Source: Penicillium oxalicum
Lineage: Eukaryota; Ascomycota; Eurotiomycetes; Eurotiales; Aspergillaceae
DNA: 64,000 bases
Direction of reading: 5' to 3'
Assembly (NCBI RefSeq): GCF_001723175.1
Contig: NC_064650.1
Coordinates: 3,162,001-3,226,000 of the forward strand
Each line of letters opens with the position of its first letter. The first letter of the stretch is position 1. Both the position numbers and the translations under genes were made by a program. Of this stretch, positions 22,244 through 34,068 are shown piece by piece. The notes beneath the pieces were generated by a model. It saw nothing but the letters and a program-made list of their open reading frames with translations, had not been told where the DNA came from and made no database searches.

Positions 22244-24009
22244 TTTCTACTGTCGTGTCCAACCAGAATACTCGAGGACCCAAGATCACGCTCAAATTGT
22301 GGAGTAACGAGATAGGGAGGGGGGTTCAGAGCAGGTGCCTGCCATACGAGAAAAGGAAGCGATGGTCGTCACTGAAGGGCGTGTACTGCAGGTCCCTGGC
22401 GACAAAGCTGAGTTTCTTGATGTCAGGGTGTCCATTCTGAGTTGGATGGGCCGCTGGGGGTACCGTGGGGTTATGGTTGTTCGAGAGTGACGAGGGTTGA
22501 AGGTTTGTGAGCTGCGGACTCATTCAGCCTGAGCGTGGAGAGACAGTTGGAGCTAACCGGATCTGGCGAGATGTGCCGCTGTGGCGGCGAGACTACGTGG
22601 TGATTGATCGATCAGGTGATTAACACTTGGCGTGTGGAGCTGTCGTGGGGGCCAAAGTCGAGTATGTAAAACTTTCAACGAACCCCATCGATGTGTACCG
22701 ATTGCAGGGACGACGTCGATGGTCAGTCACCGCAGGGGCTGTTGGGAACTGAAGTTTCGCCCCCACTAGACAAGCATAGCAAGAGATGAAAAATACGGCG
22801 ATTGTGAAGCGGCCAGAGAAAGAATGAGCCGTCGGCGAGATGTCCAAATCATACTGGTGCAGTGATGATCGAAGCCAAGAAATCGACGACGGGAGCCCCG
22901 ATAACCTCATTCTCATCGGTGGGACCTACCTAGCAGGTTTCAGTCCGCGGCTCTTGGGTGGCTCACTTTTGAATCGCAGCTCCTGATCTAGGCAACATCA
23001 TGTAATGAATGATTCCCCGAGGGGGATAACCTCAGGTAATTTGGGGAGGGGGGGACTGGCAGATATATATAAAACGTGAATGCGCGTCCCATCTGCTTGG
23101 CATCTATGTCTTTTGCAGTGGATCATGTAGAAAGTCCGGGATCTTGTAATGAGGTGGGAGCGAGAGATACGTCACACGCCAATATTGATGCTTATAACTT
23201 TTCACCCAAGCACCAATCCACTCGAGGGACTAACCTCTGGGGGGTTTAAACTGTGCACCGTTGTGTTGGGGGCTCTAAATATTCCGACCAAAGAAACGAC
23301 CTATCGGGCTGACCGATATGAACGCACTGTGCAGATCGTGACTTTGCAACTACTTTTCCTCATTGAGGCTTGGAGATACTCCTCTCAAATGGCGTCCACC
23401 CAGTCCTTGTTGCGATTAGTTCGACGTGGAACCTCCAGATTGTCATAAGTAACTTTGGTGGTAATACCTACATCATGTAGGGATCTGGTATCTGACTGTC
23501 CCTATCCTTGCCGGACAGGACATGCACTTCTGCTTGAAGGACTCCTACACCGTCCTAACACAAGCCATGGGTTTCAAGTTATCGATTATTGGGTCTGACA
23601 AAACATCGAGAAAGACAACCTGTCTGTCATGACTTACAGCATATAGCAATACCTCATTCATCTTTATCTTGTAGGGCGTTCCAGTTAGTCTTCAGGTAAG
23701 GCAGACCGCCGAGATGAGGCTCAGCCCGGCAAATTGGCCTCATGCCGGGGCTCAGTCAAACTTTCTTTTGACTTCCCTCTTTCGGCTCGATGAAGCGCTC
23801 TCAGCCGTACTTGGCCCCTTCGATGTAGATCACAGCCACCGATATGATGGTACGGCTTACCCTCAATTCGAGTCTACGCGGAGGCGGGTCGTCAGTTTCT
23901 TCATTGCATAAAAGGAAACAATCACCCCTCGCATGTCATGGGTGTACTATTTGGGTTGAAGTAGACTTCTTTTCTCTCTCTCCCCTCTCTCTGCCTGCGG
24001 CACGAAAAG
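22244..24009. other. Divergent promoter region between the Zn2Cys6 gene and the RTA1-like gene
   Basis: The flanking genes point away from each other, so this stretch holds two promoters. On the minus strand a 65-codon frame (22523-22326) lies 83 bases upstream of the Zn2Cys6 start and could be an upstream ORF in its leader. A CT-rich leader precedes the RTA1-like start at 24010. No other gene was recognised. Confidence 0.35.
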
Positions 24010-25156
24010 ATGTCCGATAAACCGACCATCGACTACTACAAATATGATCCCAGTCATATCGCTCCCGCGGTCTTCGCCGGCGTGGTAGGAATCAGCTTGA
24101 TCATTCATATATGGCAGAATTTGTAAGGATTGACCATGACGTTGCATCTAACGGATTAATTGTGCTGTGGACGAAAGTTCCTAACATATCCTTTCCCATA
24201 TAAACAGCCACTATCGTTTCTGGAGAGTCACCTTCTGGCTATTCTGGGGCAGTTTCCTCTTTACAATTGCCTGGATTCTCCGATGTATAAGCAGTTATCA
24301 TACGGGACAAAAGGGTCTGTTCATCGCTCAAAGCGTCTTCATCTACCTGGCACCCCCAATCTACTCGGCAGCCGCGTATAACATCGTGGGCCGATTGATG
24401 AATTACCTTCCGATGCATGCCGTCTTTCATCCCGATCGCGTTCTCATCGTCTTTGTCTACCTGGGCGCACTCGTCGAGGCCGTCACTGCCGCGGGTGCAG
24501 CACGACTCGCAGCCGCAGGCACCGATTTGAAGAAATACAAGAGCGGAGGCGCCTTGATTGCCGCCGGACTCATTCTTCAGACCGTGGTGGAAAGCATGGT
24601 CATTCTGGTCGTCGCGACTCTCCACCGTCGCGTGGCCAAGACTGGAACGACTCCGCGCAATGTCAAGACAATATGCATGACCCTCTACGGGACTTCCCTT
24701 TTCGTCATCCTCCGGTGTATCTTCCGCGCCGTGGAGGCCTTTGAGGAATTCGGCAAGGTTGGCTGCTCCAACGATTGCGGTCCCATCCTCAGTAATGAAT
24801 GGTATCTCTTCGCATTTGAGCTGGGACCCATGTTAATCTTCACCTATTGGCTCAATATCCTGCACCCGGGCCGATACCTCCCTCGCGACAAGACCCGGTA
24901 TCTCGACCCGGATGGCCGTACCGAGCGAATGGGGCCTGGCTGGACCGATCGTCGGGACCGATGGGCAACCTTTGCCGATCCACTTGATTTTGAAGGCAAG
25001 ATCAAAGGAACGGTCTCTCATGATGAGTTTTGGCTGCGACCTCACGAGTGGCCTGTCTGTGAGGATGGCAGCTTCGTCGACGGGACGGCCTCCAACACGA
25101 CGAGGAGCCCGACGGACAAGGAGAAGATGTCTTTGAATCCTCCTGTCACGGTTTAG
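24010..25156 (+). CDS. RTA1-like lipid-translocating exporter family protein (7-TM)
   Basis: Two exons, 24010-24122 and 24208-25156, give 353 residues. Hydrophobic segments are spaced as expected for the seven-helix RTA1 family. Family landmarks are IYLAPPIYSAAAYNIVGRLM in helix 3, an AAAGTD-type loop, GLILQTVVESMVILVV, ILRCIFRAVEAFEEF and WYLFAFELGPMLIFTYWLNILHPGRYLP. The hydrophilic C-terminal tail contains FWLRPHEWP. RTA1/RSB1-type proteins are plasma-membrane proteins tied to long-chain-base release and resistance to 7-aminocholesterol in yeast; filamentous fungi carry many paralogues of unknown substrate. The intron splits the end of the first helix; the joined codon gives QNFHYRFW, matching the family loop. 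Confidence 0.9.
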
Positions 25157-28100
25157 TTTCAGCTTGTTCTCCAGTACTGTTTCTGTTTTTTTGGAATCAA
25201 AGCTCCAAGTGTTCCAAGTGCGCTTGCTCCTCCCGTCTCATGTTCGACCGCGCCGGGAAATCCTTCTGGGCCCTATCCTGGGCAGATTGTTCCTTCTCCT
25301 CTCTTTTCTTTTTTATTTTTTTCACTTTCTTACTCCCTTCCTTTTTCGTGCTCGCTCAGCGCTGGTTCTGCCCATTGGCCTACATTTTGGGGTTTTTCGA
25401 GGATAGACCTTGCTTTGTATTTATTAGATCAGTGATTGCTCATTCAGGACCTCTGTCCACTTTTCACAATCAACTGAATTGACTCCATTTGAGAAGAAAA
25501 AGAAGGAGAGAAAAAACAAAATCCCACAAGACTTGGACGTGCCTCGGACGAGTGGAGGCAAGGTGACTAGCCCAATTTCCAGCCCTGTGCCAAATCCAGA
25601 CTCTCGCACAGGATCCTTTTGCTGCTCCATCGGGGAGGGAAGATCTTCAGTGCACAGCGGATCGATCAACTGCAACTCCGCCTTTACGTGCGAAGCTGTC
25701 ACGTCAACTGCGGGAACGCCACGCACGGGTCCTGATCTGTAGTTGGCGTGCCACAAGTCGGTGATAAAGCGATGGTCGTGGAGACCGGAGCCAGTCATCA
25801 TCCTCAATTAGACTCAGGATGCTCCCTAGGTAGATACAGTTACACATGACCCAGGATGGCGATCACGTTTCGCAGCATGAAGATCTCAATCAGAACTCCT
25901 GCTTGGCTACGATGAAACGAGCTGGGTGAAAAAAAAAAAAAAACAAGAGGCCCAACGATCCGGCATTGGGCGTCCAAGGCTGAAAATAGATCCTTGCTCA
26001 AATCACAAAACGCTAAATCGTGACTAAAGCTCCCTCTCTATTCCTTCCTCCAGCTCGGCATTTCATTGCAGCGCGATGAAGAAAAGCCCCCGCCGCGGTC
26101 CCGCATTAACTTGGTCCTTTAGTCCAGTCCGAATTTGATACCTGATGGGGCAATTTTCTGCAGCCTACGGAGAGTCGAGTGCGGTCGGGTCTTTGTCCAT
26201 GTTCCCACCATCAATAGCAGGACAGTGTATCATGCATTCCCTTCTACAACGATGGGGGTCAGTTCGGTAGGCGCAATGGGCTCCTTGCGGTAGTTCCGTA
26301 TTTTGATCGCTCTCGGTCTTGTTGCTGAAAGCGGATGTCCCATTTTTCAGGCACGCGCCAGGTCCTTGCAGCGTGGAAACATTGGACTGGCGCACCTACT
26401 GCGGAGAGGCGAAGTGGGAGAGGGAAAGAGTCTTGCATTTTTGGGGTAGACAAATCAATGAATCTAAATGGACTGTTGAATCTGACCCATCGAGAGGGTG
26501 GACGATTCTTTTTTGGGGGGGGTTGAAATGGAACCACCTGGAAACCATCCGGCGCGTGGGAAAGAGGGTAACTGCCGGAGTGAGTGGAGAGTGCCGAAAT
26601 GCTCTTTTCAAGCTGTAAGGGATTGCGGGCCGGCGGGCAGTGATATCCATTCATGGGATGCACCACGCACCAGAAGCGGTTTAATGTATCCAGACTGGAC
26701 AAAGTTGTCGTGCGTGTGAGTGTGTGTTAGTCTGGGCGAGGCAAGGAACCAGTCGGGAAACGTGGAGTTTGTCTTTTGGCTGGATATTGCCGCGAAAGAA
26801 TGGATGTACCTGGTCCTACAGTACCGTCGGACCAAAGGCTTGAAATTGAAGCTTTGCTCTAGAGCTCGATGACGCATCCATTGCTATTCTATTTAGTACC
26901 TACGGTACTCCCTAGTAACAAGTGTTGGTTGAAGAACGCGACCAGGCGATTACCCAATATGGTCAATGCCGAAGAGCGTGTCCAGTTGTCCAACCCACCC
27001 CGATGCAAGCGGACAGTCAATAGACCGACGCAGTAGAAGGGGAGAGGGGTTTGGCATGATAGCTGTTCAAACCACCCAGGTTGTCCATGAAACCCAGAAG
27101 ACTGATTTTTCCGATCCTTGGGACATGACGTTCTGCGTGACAATCAGAACAGGCAGCTTTGATGCTGCTGGACAAGAAGAGTCGGTTACCAGTGCCTTGA
27201 AAACCAACGATAGACTTGGGCTTCCGTTCCCCCTCCCATGATGAACGAGAACGAGAGGATAATCACCAGGCGGGGGATTGCCGATAGGTGCACGAGGCCA
27301 GCGTGATCATGATTGATTGTTCACGAGTCATGAACGTCCCGGGAATTAGCCGCATCGTGCGGCCAGCCGCTCGAGCCACTAGTCCTAGATGAGTAGGTCT
27401 CTAAGTAGCCATTCACTAGCTTCCCGTACGCGACTGCGAGTCTCCTGCGCCGGCTCAGTATGGCGACTGGTTGGAGAACTGAGACATTGGCGAGTGGGTT
27501 TGGGGTTGCAGAGTGGGCCGATTGCATGGCCGAGGCCTCCGCCCCCCCCCCCTTCTTCCCGGGGGAGGCTGCCACGTTGGTACCTGCGAACTTCCAAGGG
27601 CGAACTACAACCTGCTGAACGGCGAACGGGCGGTGGTGCATCTCACCCGGGGGGCTACCCTGAAACTCTCGATCCTGATCCAGAATATCGCCCAAAGTGG
27701 AGATGATCATACCCGCCTCACTGGCTGCTGGATCGGCTGACCTCTTCTCATTGGTTAGTCGGTTTATTAGTCTCAGACGAGGGCCCTAGGCCACGAATTT
27801 GGACTCTGTCAACCCTGTCCGGTGCCCGAGAATGTTTGAAAGGGTTCGATAATGGACCCGAGTGGTTAGCTTACAAGAAGACCATTGTGGTGATTGATTT
27901 TTCTGGACATGGGCAATGTCGACTGAAGACTGAAGACTGAAGACTGGGGATGACCGAGGACTCCAAGACCACCGAGACGACGCCCAGCTCAAGATTCTGA
28001 CGCGGCCACTCACCTTGTCACAATGTTGAATGTACATTGTGCCGTGGTCTAGTGTCCGGACTCTGACCACAAAAGAAGGTTAGTGATGTGCCGTGAGGGG

Positions 28101-28722
28101 CTTTGAAGGCCGATGATCAAGTTTGCTCACGGCCCAGATGGGACCCCCCCCTCTCCAGGCTGAGGATGCTCGACGATTTCCCAGAGTCTCGAGACTCCAC
28201 CTGCGACGATGGAAAAAAAATTGGGTTCGCAGTTTTGGTCTCCTTTGACGGGTTCCATTACCCTTCTCAGCCTTCTCTCTCTCACTCTTTTATCTCTCTT
28301 CCTCCCCCGCTTGACTAATGGTGGGTGGTCCCAAGGTTCTCTCACGGTAGTAGCAAGCTAGTGGCCACAGCGGTGGATTGGAAGGCCTTCAAGAACAGGA
28401 GAAGTTCTCCCACACTACTGTACATGACTCGCTTTTTGGTCGCTTCTGAAACAACCACGGGGGGAGGGAGAAGGAAACTCCAGAGGACTTACTATTACTG
28501 TTTCCATTTCATCTGGAATCGATCGTTCCCAAGGTCTCTTATAAGCACCACTGGACGTGCGGATGACTGCGCGATCTTGACGAGTTCAGCTGTGTTCTCG
28601 TTCCCTCTCGCTCTGGAAGCTGGTCCCTTCCACGAACGATTGAGTGGAATCCTCTGTACACTCCTTTCATTTTCTTGTCGCGTGTCGTTTCTCTATTCGG
28701 TCCTTCTTCATCCTCCGTTAGT
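25157..28722. other. 3.5 kb stretch without a recognisable gene
   Basis: After the RTA1-like 3' UTR nothing conserved was recognised on either strand. Several 80-150 codon frames (26259-26702 minus, 27321-27710 minus, 28325-28822 plus) lack recognisable domains and overlap in opposite strands, as expected by chance in GC-balanced DNA. The final 400 bases are a CT-rich leader of the rhodopsin-like gene. A short tandem repeat lies at 27921. Confidence 0.35.
27921..27945. repeat. Short tandem repeat, unit GACTGAA
   Basis: The 7-base unit GACTGAA occurs about 3.6 times in a row. It lies in non-coding sequence. Confidence 0.85.
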
Positions 28723-30222
28723 ATGGGATTGGGATACACTTTGCCCCTGGAGGGCAAGAGTCTCGTCACTTTCATCGTTTCTGCCGTCATGCTGGGTTGT
28801 TCGGTGGTGGCTGTTGCATTAAGAATCTTTGTGCGATGTCGCTTGGTCAAGGGATTCGGATGGGATGACAGCTTTATGGTCTTGGCTTTGGTGCGTTTGG
28901 ATCTTCAGATGAGCGCATCCATAAGCCCCCCGACTGACGATCCACCCAGGTCATCTTCACAGCACTCAATATCGTGGTCATGATCGGCGTCAGGAAAGGA
29001 ATTGGCCATTTGAGCAGTGAGTTCTCCAGGCCGAACGGCACTTTGGACCTGGAAGCGATTGAGAACGCCATGCTGGTACGTCATGATGGGAACTTTCCAT
29101 TTTCATCTCCATGCCACCCGAGTTGCACTCAGACAAGCTGACCAGCGACTTCTATGACGGTAGTGGTGGTGGCTCGGTCAACAGCTATATCTCTGGTCGT
29201 CGGCCGTCACCAAGATTTCCATTGCCATCGCCCTGTTACGCCTGACGGTCAAAAAAGCGCACCGGATCTTTCTCTGGTTCATTATCGGGGTGTCCGTGGT
29301 GATCATGATTGCCTTTTGGCTGATTTTGCTGCTCGACTGCAAACCGATCTCGTACTTCTGGACCCGGGTCCAGGTGCTCACCAGCACGGGCACTTGCACC
29401 TCGGTCGAGGTTCTCCTCGTGGTCGCCTATATTTACAGTTCCTTGACCATCATCTGTGATTTGAGTCTGGGTCTCTTGCCCATCTTCTTGGTGTGGAAGC
29501 TGCAGATGAATCGGAAGACCAAGATCGCGGTGGGTGGGATTTTGAGTCTCGGCGCAATGTTTGTGGATTCCCTTTTCCCCCCTTGGACCTGAAAGAGTCC
29601 ATCAAACTGACCAGTCGCAGTGCGAGTGTCGCCGTGATCATTCGAATGCCCACCCTGCCTCATTACCGGGATTATGAATTCCTCAGTGAGTCATTCTCCC
29701 CTCGTTCGGGATGCCTCGATCATCTTTTCATGACAGCCAAATGGCCAGACGGAATCGACGGACCCTGGCTAATCTATCCTCCTTTTTTTTTCTTTTCTTT
29801 CCCCCTATAAAGGCAGTACAATTCGCATTGCAATCTGGTCCATCATCGAAACGGGCCTCGGAATCACCGCCGGGAGCCTGATCACTCTTCGCCCACTGTT
29901 CCGATGGCTCCTCGGCGATGGGAGCGTGTACGGAAAGAAACCCTCCACCGGTGGAAAATACCCTCTCTCGAGCGTGAGAAGCGCCAATTTGAAAAACAGT
30001 GCCAACGACCCAAGCTACTGGAGGCCTGACTTGAATCCCGATCGCGAGGGTCACTTTGCCCAAGCGAGTTCATTACCACACCACGGCACCCATCTCGACA
30101 TGAACAGCAGTTCCGAGGCACTCAATCCGGTGCCGAGAACAGACCCTTCAGGTCGAGGTGTGACTGTACAGAAGACGTTTGTCCATACAGTTTCAGAGCG
30201 CGATCATCGCTCGTGGGTATGA
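28723..30222 (+). CDS. Rhodopsin-domain (PTH11-like) integral membrane protein
   Basis: Five exons, 28723-28890, 28950-29075, 29164-29558, 29621-29685 and 29813-30222, give 387 residues. All four introns are short (59-127 bases) and every join keeps phase. The protein has seven hydrophobic segments and the hallmarks of the fungal rhodopsin-like/SAT4 family: RCRLVKGFGWDDSFMVLAL after helix 1, a Trp-Gln-Leu-rich WWWLGQQLYLWSSAVTKISI segment, CKPISYFW, LPIFLVWKLQM-x-RKTK before a later helix, ASVAVIIRM and AIWSIIETGLGITAGSL. The C-terminal tail is polar and disordered. These are receptors or membrane proteins of mostly unknown ligand; PTH11 itself is a pathogenicity-related receptor with an extra CFEM domain, which is absent here. 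Simple ORF reading breaks this gene into pieces with stops inside introns. Confidence 0.88.
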
Positions 30223-31533
30223 CAGGCATCATCTGCGATTTCATAAAACCCTATACCATAATATAATGATTTTAGCAAAAAACTAAGAAAAAAGAAAAAA
30301 ATCCATCCATTCAGAAATGCCTTCTCTTTTTCTTCGGTCTTTGATTTCATTCTCCAGGTCGCTTGGCCATCTTTCCGTCGGTTTGGGTTGCCAAGTCCCA
30401 GTCGTATGATCTTTGCTTTCCCCTCCTCAAGGTGTAGGCCATTAGGTGCAGGCGATCGCAATAAAGAGCCTAGGGCGTCGGGCATACGTGCAAGTCTCAG
30501 AGAGGTCCGGCCATGCTTGCCGACGCGGCTTTGAGACTCAGCAAAGGAGAATATTGAAGAAAATCCATGCGATCGGCCTTGCCGGGCAGTGATTGGCTCA
30601 TATTGTCTTTCAAAAGAGCCTTTTGCGGGCATAGAGTTTACGCCCATTGACGAAATACTTCTTCAGCTCTCCACCCGATGTGGAGCCAATCTTGCCGACC
30701 CAGGTGAGCTCGAGCGTCGTCCAGGTTGACAGAGGGGGGGTAACGACTCGACTTGACTATGAATAAGCTAGTTTCTCCGCACAAAGTCAACAAACATCAA
30801 CGAGCTCGGTGCTCTGGGGGTGGTGACCTTGGAGGAACTTGCTTGTCAATATGAAGACTTTTGTGGTTCTTCAAAACTAGGTCAAGGTCTGTGTGAAGCA
30901 TTTGAGTATCCGTATGAACATCACTCCACATCTGATTGAAGTCAACAGGTTGGGTTAAGCTCCCCGAGCACAGCCGCGTGCTGTGATGCATCCATGTAAA
31001 AACGAGAGGACCTGTCGGCCACGATCACGGGGGCGGCTAGCTGAACAAAAACCTGACCTCCACTTCCGGCTCATAATATTCAAAGCAGGGCTTGTCTGAC
31101 AGCTGGGGAAAGATGAGCCGCACACCCTCTCGGCATTGGACGGATTACTCAATCATTGGCATCCCTCAATAGATGAAAGGCCCAGTAAGCTCAGCGCCGT
31201 ACTTTGTGCTATACACATCCGCCTATGAGAATGAGACCTTCATCCACGCGAACCAAATGCGGTCAAGCGCCCATGTAGCCTTATGCAAGTTTCGACAAAG
31301 CGTGAGAGGACGAGCCACAGAGAATCAGCGCTGAGCTTCAGCCGCAACTAAGGAGCTGAAGACCACGCTACCTATGGAACATGATGTCGAGACATAAAAT
31401 CCGCGCCGTTGCACACCGGTGCATGGTCAAAGGCTATCCGGGAAGCCCATTGAGTCGCGTTGAAATCTTTCTCGCCAGACCACAGGAGTCTTGGAAGCCC
31501 CTAGCACTTTTCGTTCTTTGACTGCATTGCATC
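30223..31533. other. Non-coding stretch upstream of the DUF2235 gene
   Basis: No gene was recognised. A minus-strand stop-to-stop frame at about 30497-30753 reads ELTWVGKIGSTSGGEL and KYFVNGRKLYARKR, which looks protein-like, but it has no good start and no known match. Confidence 0.3.
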
Positions 31534-33620
31534 ATGGACACTGTCGGCCCCTGTGATCTCCCAGGCGAGGAGCCTCTGCGACAGAGAAACGACGCCAAGC
31601 TTACACCCGCGCGAAAGCGCATCATCATCTGCTGTGACGGCACGTGGCAGTCAGCAGTTTCCGGCAAGAAAAGCGTGCCTTCGAATGTCACTCGTCTGTG
31701 CCGCTCGTTGAATCCGGTCGGAACGGACAAGGATGGAAAGGAATGGCAGCAGGTGGTCTGGTATGACTCGGGCATCGGTACCCATTCACTTGCGTTGGGG
31801 GACGCGCTTGAGGGTTTGACGGGACAAGGGATGGAGACGAATGTCATTGAGGCGTACAATTTTGTCGTGCTCAATTATAATCCAGGCGACAAGATCATGT
31901 GCTTTGGATTTTCCAGAGGGGCGTACACGGCGAGGACTATTGCCGGACTCATCTCGGATATTGGAGTCTGTCAGCAAAGTGATCTGAACAGATTTCCTGA
32001 TCTGTGGGCCGTGTACAAAAAGGTCAAGCACGGGAAGCGATTTCACCGAAGTGATCTCTGGTTTGACTGGATGTGGGGGAAAGCAGACGAGCACCAGGGC
32101 GCAGGAGATGCAGATCATCGCGATTTCGTCTACGAAAGCGTTCCCCAGGGTGATTGGGCTCAGGATGGTTCGCGGGAGGTGGAAGTGGTCGGTGTGTTTG
32201 ACACTGTCGGCTCCTTGGGAATGCCCGAGGTATTCGGCATTAAGTTTCCAAACAGTGAAAACTGGCACAACGTTGGTTTGTCACCGAGTAAGTCTGCTAC
32301 TACTTTGATTCCCCGGTACCGAGATAGTGTGGGGTATGCTAGACCATACGAGCACGAGCTGACCACAAATCCACTCATGCAGATATCCCCAATGCATTCC
32401 AAGTTCTTGCTTTGGACGAGCGCAGAAACGCGTTCTCACCCACTCTGTGGTACCTTGACAAGAAGACGGTAACCAAAGAGCAGGTCGATGCTCTGGTTGA
32501 GGCCGAGAAGGAAGCCGAACGAGAGTACTGGGCTACATTACAGTACGCCATCGACTTGAAAAAGACCGGTATGGCCACCGATGAACAAGTCAATGCTCAG
32601 GCAAGAAAAGTCAACGAGGCGGCACGAGCGTGGAATAAAGCCTCCCGAAAGCGAGTGAGATATCAAAATCGATTCGAGCAGCATCCCGTTCTCCGACAAG
32701 TGTGGCTGCCAGGCTATCACATCAATATCGGCGGAGGAGATCCTGCAACCCTCGAAAATGAGGGCAACATGGAGAATATGGCCAACATTGCCTTTGCGTG
32801 GATGTTGGATCAGATCAAGGAATATGTCTCTGTCAATGAGCAAATCGTCATGGATGAACAAACCAAGAGCGAGCAACACATCGAACAGCTCAATTCCATG
32901 AGCCGGGTTGCAGAAGTCCAGCGCAAAAATGCCAAGTCCAACGTCCTGACCAAATGGACAAAATCAGTCACAGACGCCGCCATGGGAGTCATTCAAGCCC
33001 CATTGAAATTGTTCAAGAAGGCTGCAGTCCAAAAGCTCTACGAGATCGGGTGGGGAACGGGTATTCTGGTGGATAGCTACACAATCACATACTGGGCAAA
33101 CGGCCAAAAACGGCGCACGCCGGGCGAGTACGTCCAGGACAAGGATGAAGCCTTGGTTGACACGTGCGAATTCATTCACCCGGTGGTCCATTACCGAGTC
33201 CAATGGGCTCAAAAGAGGAATCAACAAGAATCTTCGCATCCGCTATATCTGCCAGTTGGTCCCAAGTTCAAATACGACCGACGAAAACAGATTGACAAGG
33301 CTGGAGAGCCATATTTCGAATATGAGATAGGTGGCTGTCAGAAACCACTACCAGAGTGGAAGCTTGGAGGTTTGGGATCCTATGAACGACGAGCCATTGC
33401 GGGCCAGGAAGCGTACGATTATGTTGACAAGTTGGACGAGGAGCTGAAAACGGGGATTCGAACAATTCGTCGGTCAACGGCCCCACCGGTCGAAACCAAC
33501 ACACAACGATGGAAGGAGTTCATCAAGTCCAATATGGTTGGCGTCTCTGTTCATGGTTCAACGCTGGTGGACAGTACTGTCAAGGGCAACCTTTGCAGAG
33601 ACCCAGTTGTGGGCAAGTAG
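31534..33620 (+). CDS. DUF2235 (Tle1-like phospholipase) alpha/beta-hydrolase
   Basis: Two exons, 31534-32287 and 32383-33620, give 663 residues. DUF2235 is the alpha/beta-hydrolase domain also found in bacterial type VI effector Tle1. Visible are the first strand with IIICCDGTW (about 30-38), the nucleophile elbow GFSRGAYTAR with Ser near 127, VVGVFDTVGSLG with the acid Asp near 223, and WLPGYHINIGGG with the catalytic His near 364. The triad is therefore complete. The region between Asp and His carries a charged helical insert (VDALVEAEKEAEREYW) typical of fungal members. The C-terminal 250 residues form an extra region seen in fungal homologues. There is no signal peptide. The likely role is an intracellular lipase or esterase, but no substrate is known. 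The next gene downstream is on the same strand. Confidence 0.9.
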
Positions 33621-34068
33621 TCTTTTTGCAAGAGGGTGTGGTCACGAGTTTACATATTTCCACCTCACGGTCTGGACAAGTATTTCAGCGAGCATCTTCA
33701 TTGTCTGTCACTAATGTCTATTCTGTATATTTCTCCCCTTCACCAGCCACTTGCCTTGAATTTAAAATAAATACATGATTTCATGATTTTCACGTCTATC
33801 ATGACCCGGCAATCTCGAGGAACATGGGCATGAGTGCCTGGGATGCCAGGCACAAAAAGTCGGTCCAGGCTGCACCGACTCGCCGACTCGCCGACGGTCG
33901 CCTATCTTCCCGCCCTTTCCGTCCCCACTCAATTCTGCAATCGCCCAAGGCTCTAGCATCCAAGAAGTTGTATGGGCCAGAAGAAGAGTCAGACACTTCA
34001 CTCCTAGTAGCCGGGTCAAAAACAACCCGTTTGATATCTCCATTTAAGTTGACGAGTTAGGACGCACA
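33621..34068. other. Intergenic region between DUF2235 and Zn2Cys6 genes
   Basis: It holds the DUF2235 3' UTR and the promoter of the regulator. A short direct duplication (CGACTCGCCGACTCGCCGA) occurs near 33878. No gene was seen. Confidence 0.4.

Noticed and set aside
30204..30647. 147-codon minus-strand ORF overlapping the end of the rhodopsin-like gene
   Set aside because: It contains a Phe run from a T/A-rich 3' region, has no domain, and conflicts with a well-supported gene.
30497..30753. Protein-like minus-strand open stretch with WVGKIGSTSGGEL
   Set aside because: There is no suitable start codon, no recognisable family, and about 85 codons without stop is within chance; it is only mentioned in the intergenic entry.
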